A stretch of DNA of 64,000 bases from Albula goreensis (Eukaryota; Chordata; Actinopteri; Albuliformes; Albulidae). The first letter of the stretch is position 1. Each line of letters opens with the position of its first letter. Where the stretch lies: assembly GCA_022829145.1 (NCBI GenBank), contig CM040765.1, positions 13,417,792 to 13,481,791 on the forward strand. The letters run 5' to 3'. The position numbers and the translations under genes were made by a program. The notes under the pieces are model-generated. The model ran no database searches, was not told the origin of the DNA, and saw only the letters and a list, made by a program, of their open reading frames with translations. Shown one piece after another: positions 63,547-64,000 of this stretch.

Positions 63547-63550
63547 CATG

Positions 63551-64000
63551 TTACCACTGAAACATTATTTTTAGGTGTGTAATGCATTAGATAGCAAAAG
63601 GACATGGGGAAGAAAAGTCCCTTAATAATTAATAAATTGTTTCCCAGAATTTCAGGTAGTGGCAGAACTCTGACGATCTAAGTTTAATCTACTCACATTC
63701 TACTGTTCTGTAATTGTAGGCACATATTGACAGTCTAATCAGAGGAGAATGTGTGTGACTCTGGAAGGCAGTGATCCTCACTGAGGGGCAGAACAAGCAG
63801 CAGTGTGGGTTTTGGCTGCTTTTGTTCACCTCCCCTGGCCGAGTCTCTCTCTTTTCATTTACTCCACACAGATGGACGGTGGCTCGCTAACGCCGTGCGT
63901 TCAGAGCATTTTTTCAGCTTGACGTCATGATGGTAATTTAGGTTGATTGAGCGCTGAATTGCTGTGGAGACCGACATTGGCTGAAAGCTTAATAGCTGAA
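63551..64000. other. intronic sequence, nothing recognised
   Basis: Continuation of tmtc2 intron 1 to the end of the window, with no supported feature. Confidence 0.5.

Larger units (their letters stand above)
41601..64000 (+). other. tmtc2: tmtc2 intron 1 (5' 22.4 kb)
   Basis: It begins with the donor GTACAGAG after the phase-2 exon 1 border and runs off the right end. I looked for an exon continuing the human order SRAIKTNQDL...FWGT and found none. A large first intron fits the very large TMTC2 gene in other vertebrates. Confidence 0.75.

Noticed and set aside
1-64000. microRNA genes with well-known mature sequences
   Set aside because: I looked for a few familiar mature strings (let-7, miR-9, miR-135, miR-153) and saw none; lesser-known miRNAs cannot be excluded by eye.

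Overview
This window looks like nuclear DNA from a ray-finned (probably teleost) fish. Two vertebrate genes are recognisable, both on the + strand. Genuine exons are short, with GT-AG or GC-AG borders, and are embedded in AT-rich non-coding DNA. Microsatellites are frequent, and several dispersed repeats carry the tRNA-derived SINE tail (TACTTAACCT, ATATCCAGCTGT, TAAGGACTTCTGCTTAATGCC) that I associate with teleost genomes. The species cannot be named from this sequence alone.

Positions 1-2243 hold the last four coding exons of cand1 (cullin-associated NEDD8-dissociated protein 1): 199-368, 601-765, 1607-1714 and 2019-2243. They join in frame into about 222 C-terminal residues, near-identical to what I recall of vertebrate CAND1. 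The first of the three introns has a GC-AG border. A long 3'UTR follows, with homopolymer runs and a G-quadruplex-like tract; its polyadenylation site is not fixed by sequence alone.

From about 4.2 kb to 41.1 kb I find no credible protein-coding gene. This desert holds microsatellites, two GC-rich minisatellites (43-bp units at 23751-24083, 38-bp units at 33337-33488), a palindromic hairpin element (7145-7248), SINE remnants, a non-autonomous hAT-like element with degenerate 8-bp target duplications (36571-36905), and a homeodomain-type AT cluster (31324-31362).

At 41.1-41.6 kb a CpG-richer segment looks like the promoter and 5'UTR of tmtc2 (transmembrane O-mannosyltransferase with TPR repeats). 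It has an NRF1-like palindrome, a TATA-like box and three short upstream ORFs. Coding exon 1 is 41518-41600. The remaining 22.4 kb (41601-64000) is tmtc2 intron 1, with no second exon in the window. It contains two tRNA-derived SINEs (46452-46622 and 51758-51968), a degenerate 38/39-bp tandem array (50668-50897), a 24-bp perfect palindrome (44546-44569) and a probable solo LTR with CATG target duplications (63108-63546).

The two genes do not act in one pathway: CAND1 controls cullin-RING ubiquitin ligase exchange in the cytosol and nucleus, and TMTC2 glycosylates proteins in the ER. Their interest here is adjacency and gene structure. I found no previously undescribed coding system; the most noteworthy items are the GC-AG intron, the uORF-laden tmtc2 leader, the minisatellites and the mobile-element remnants.
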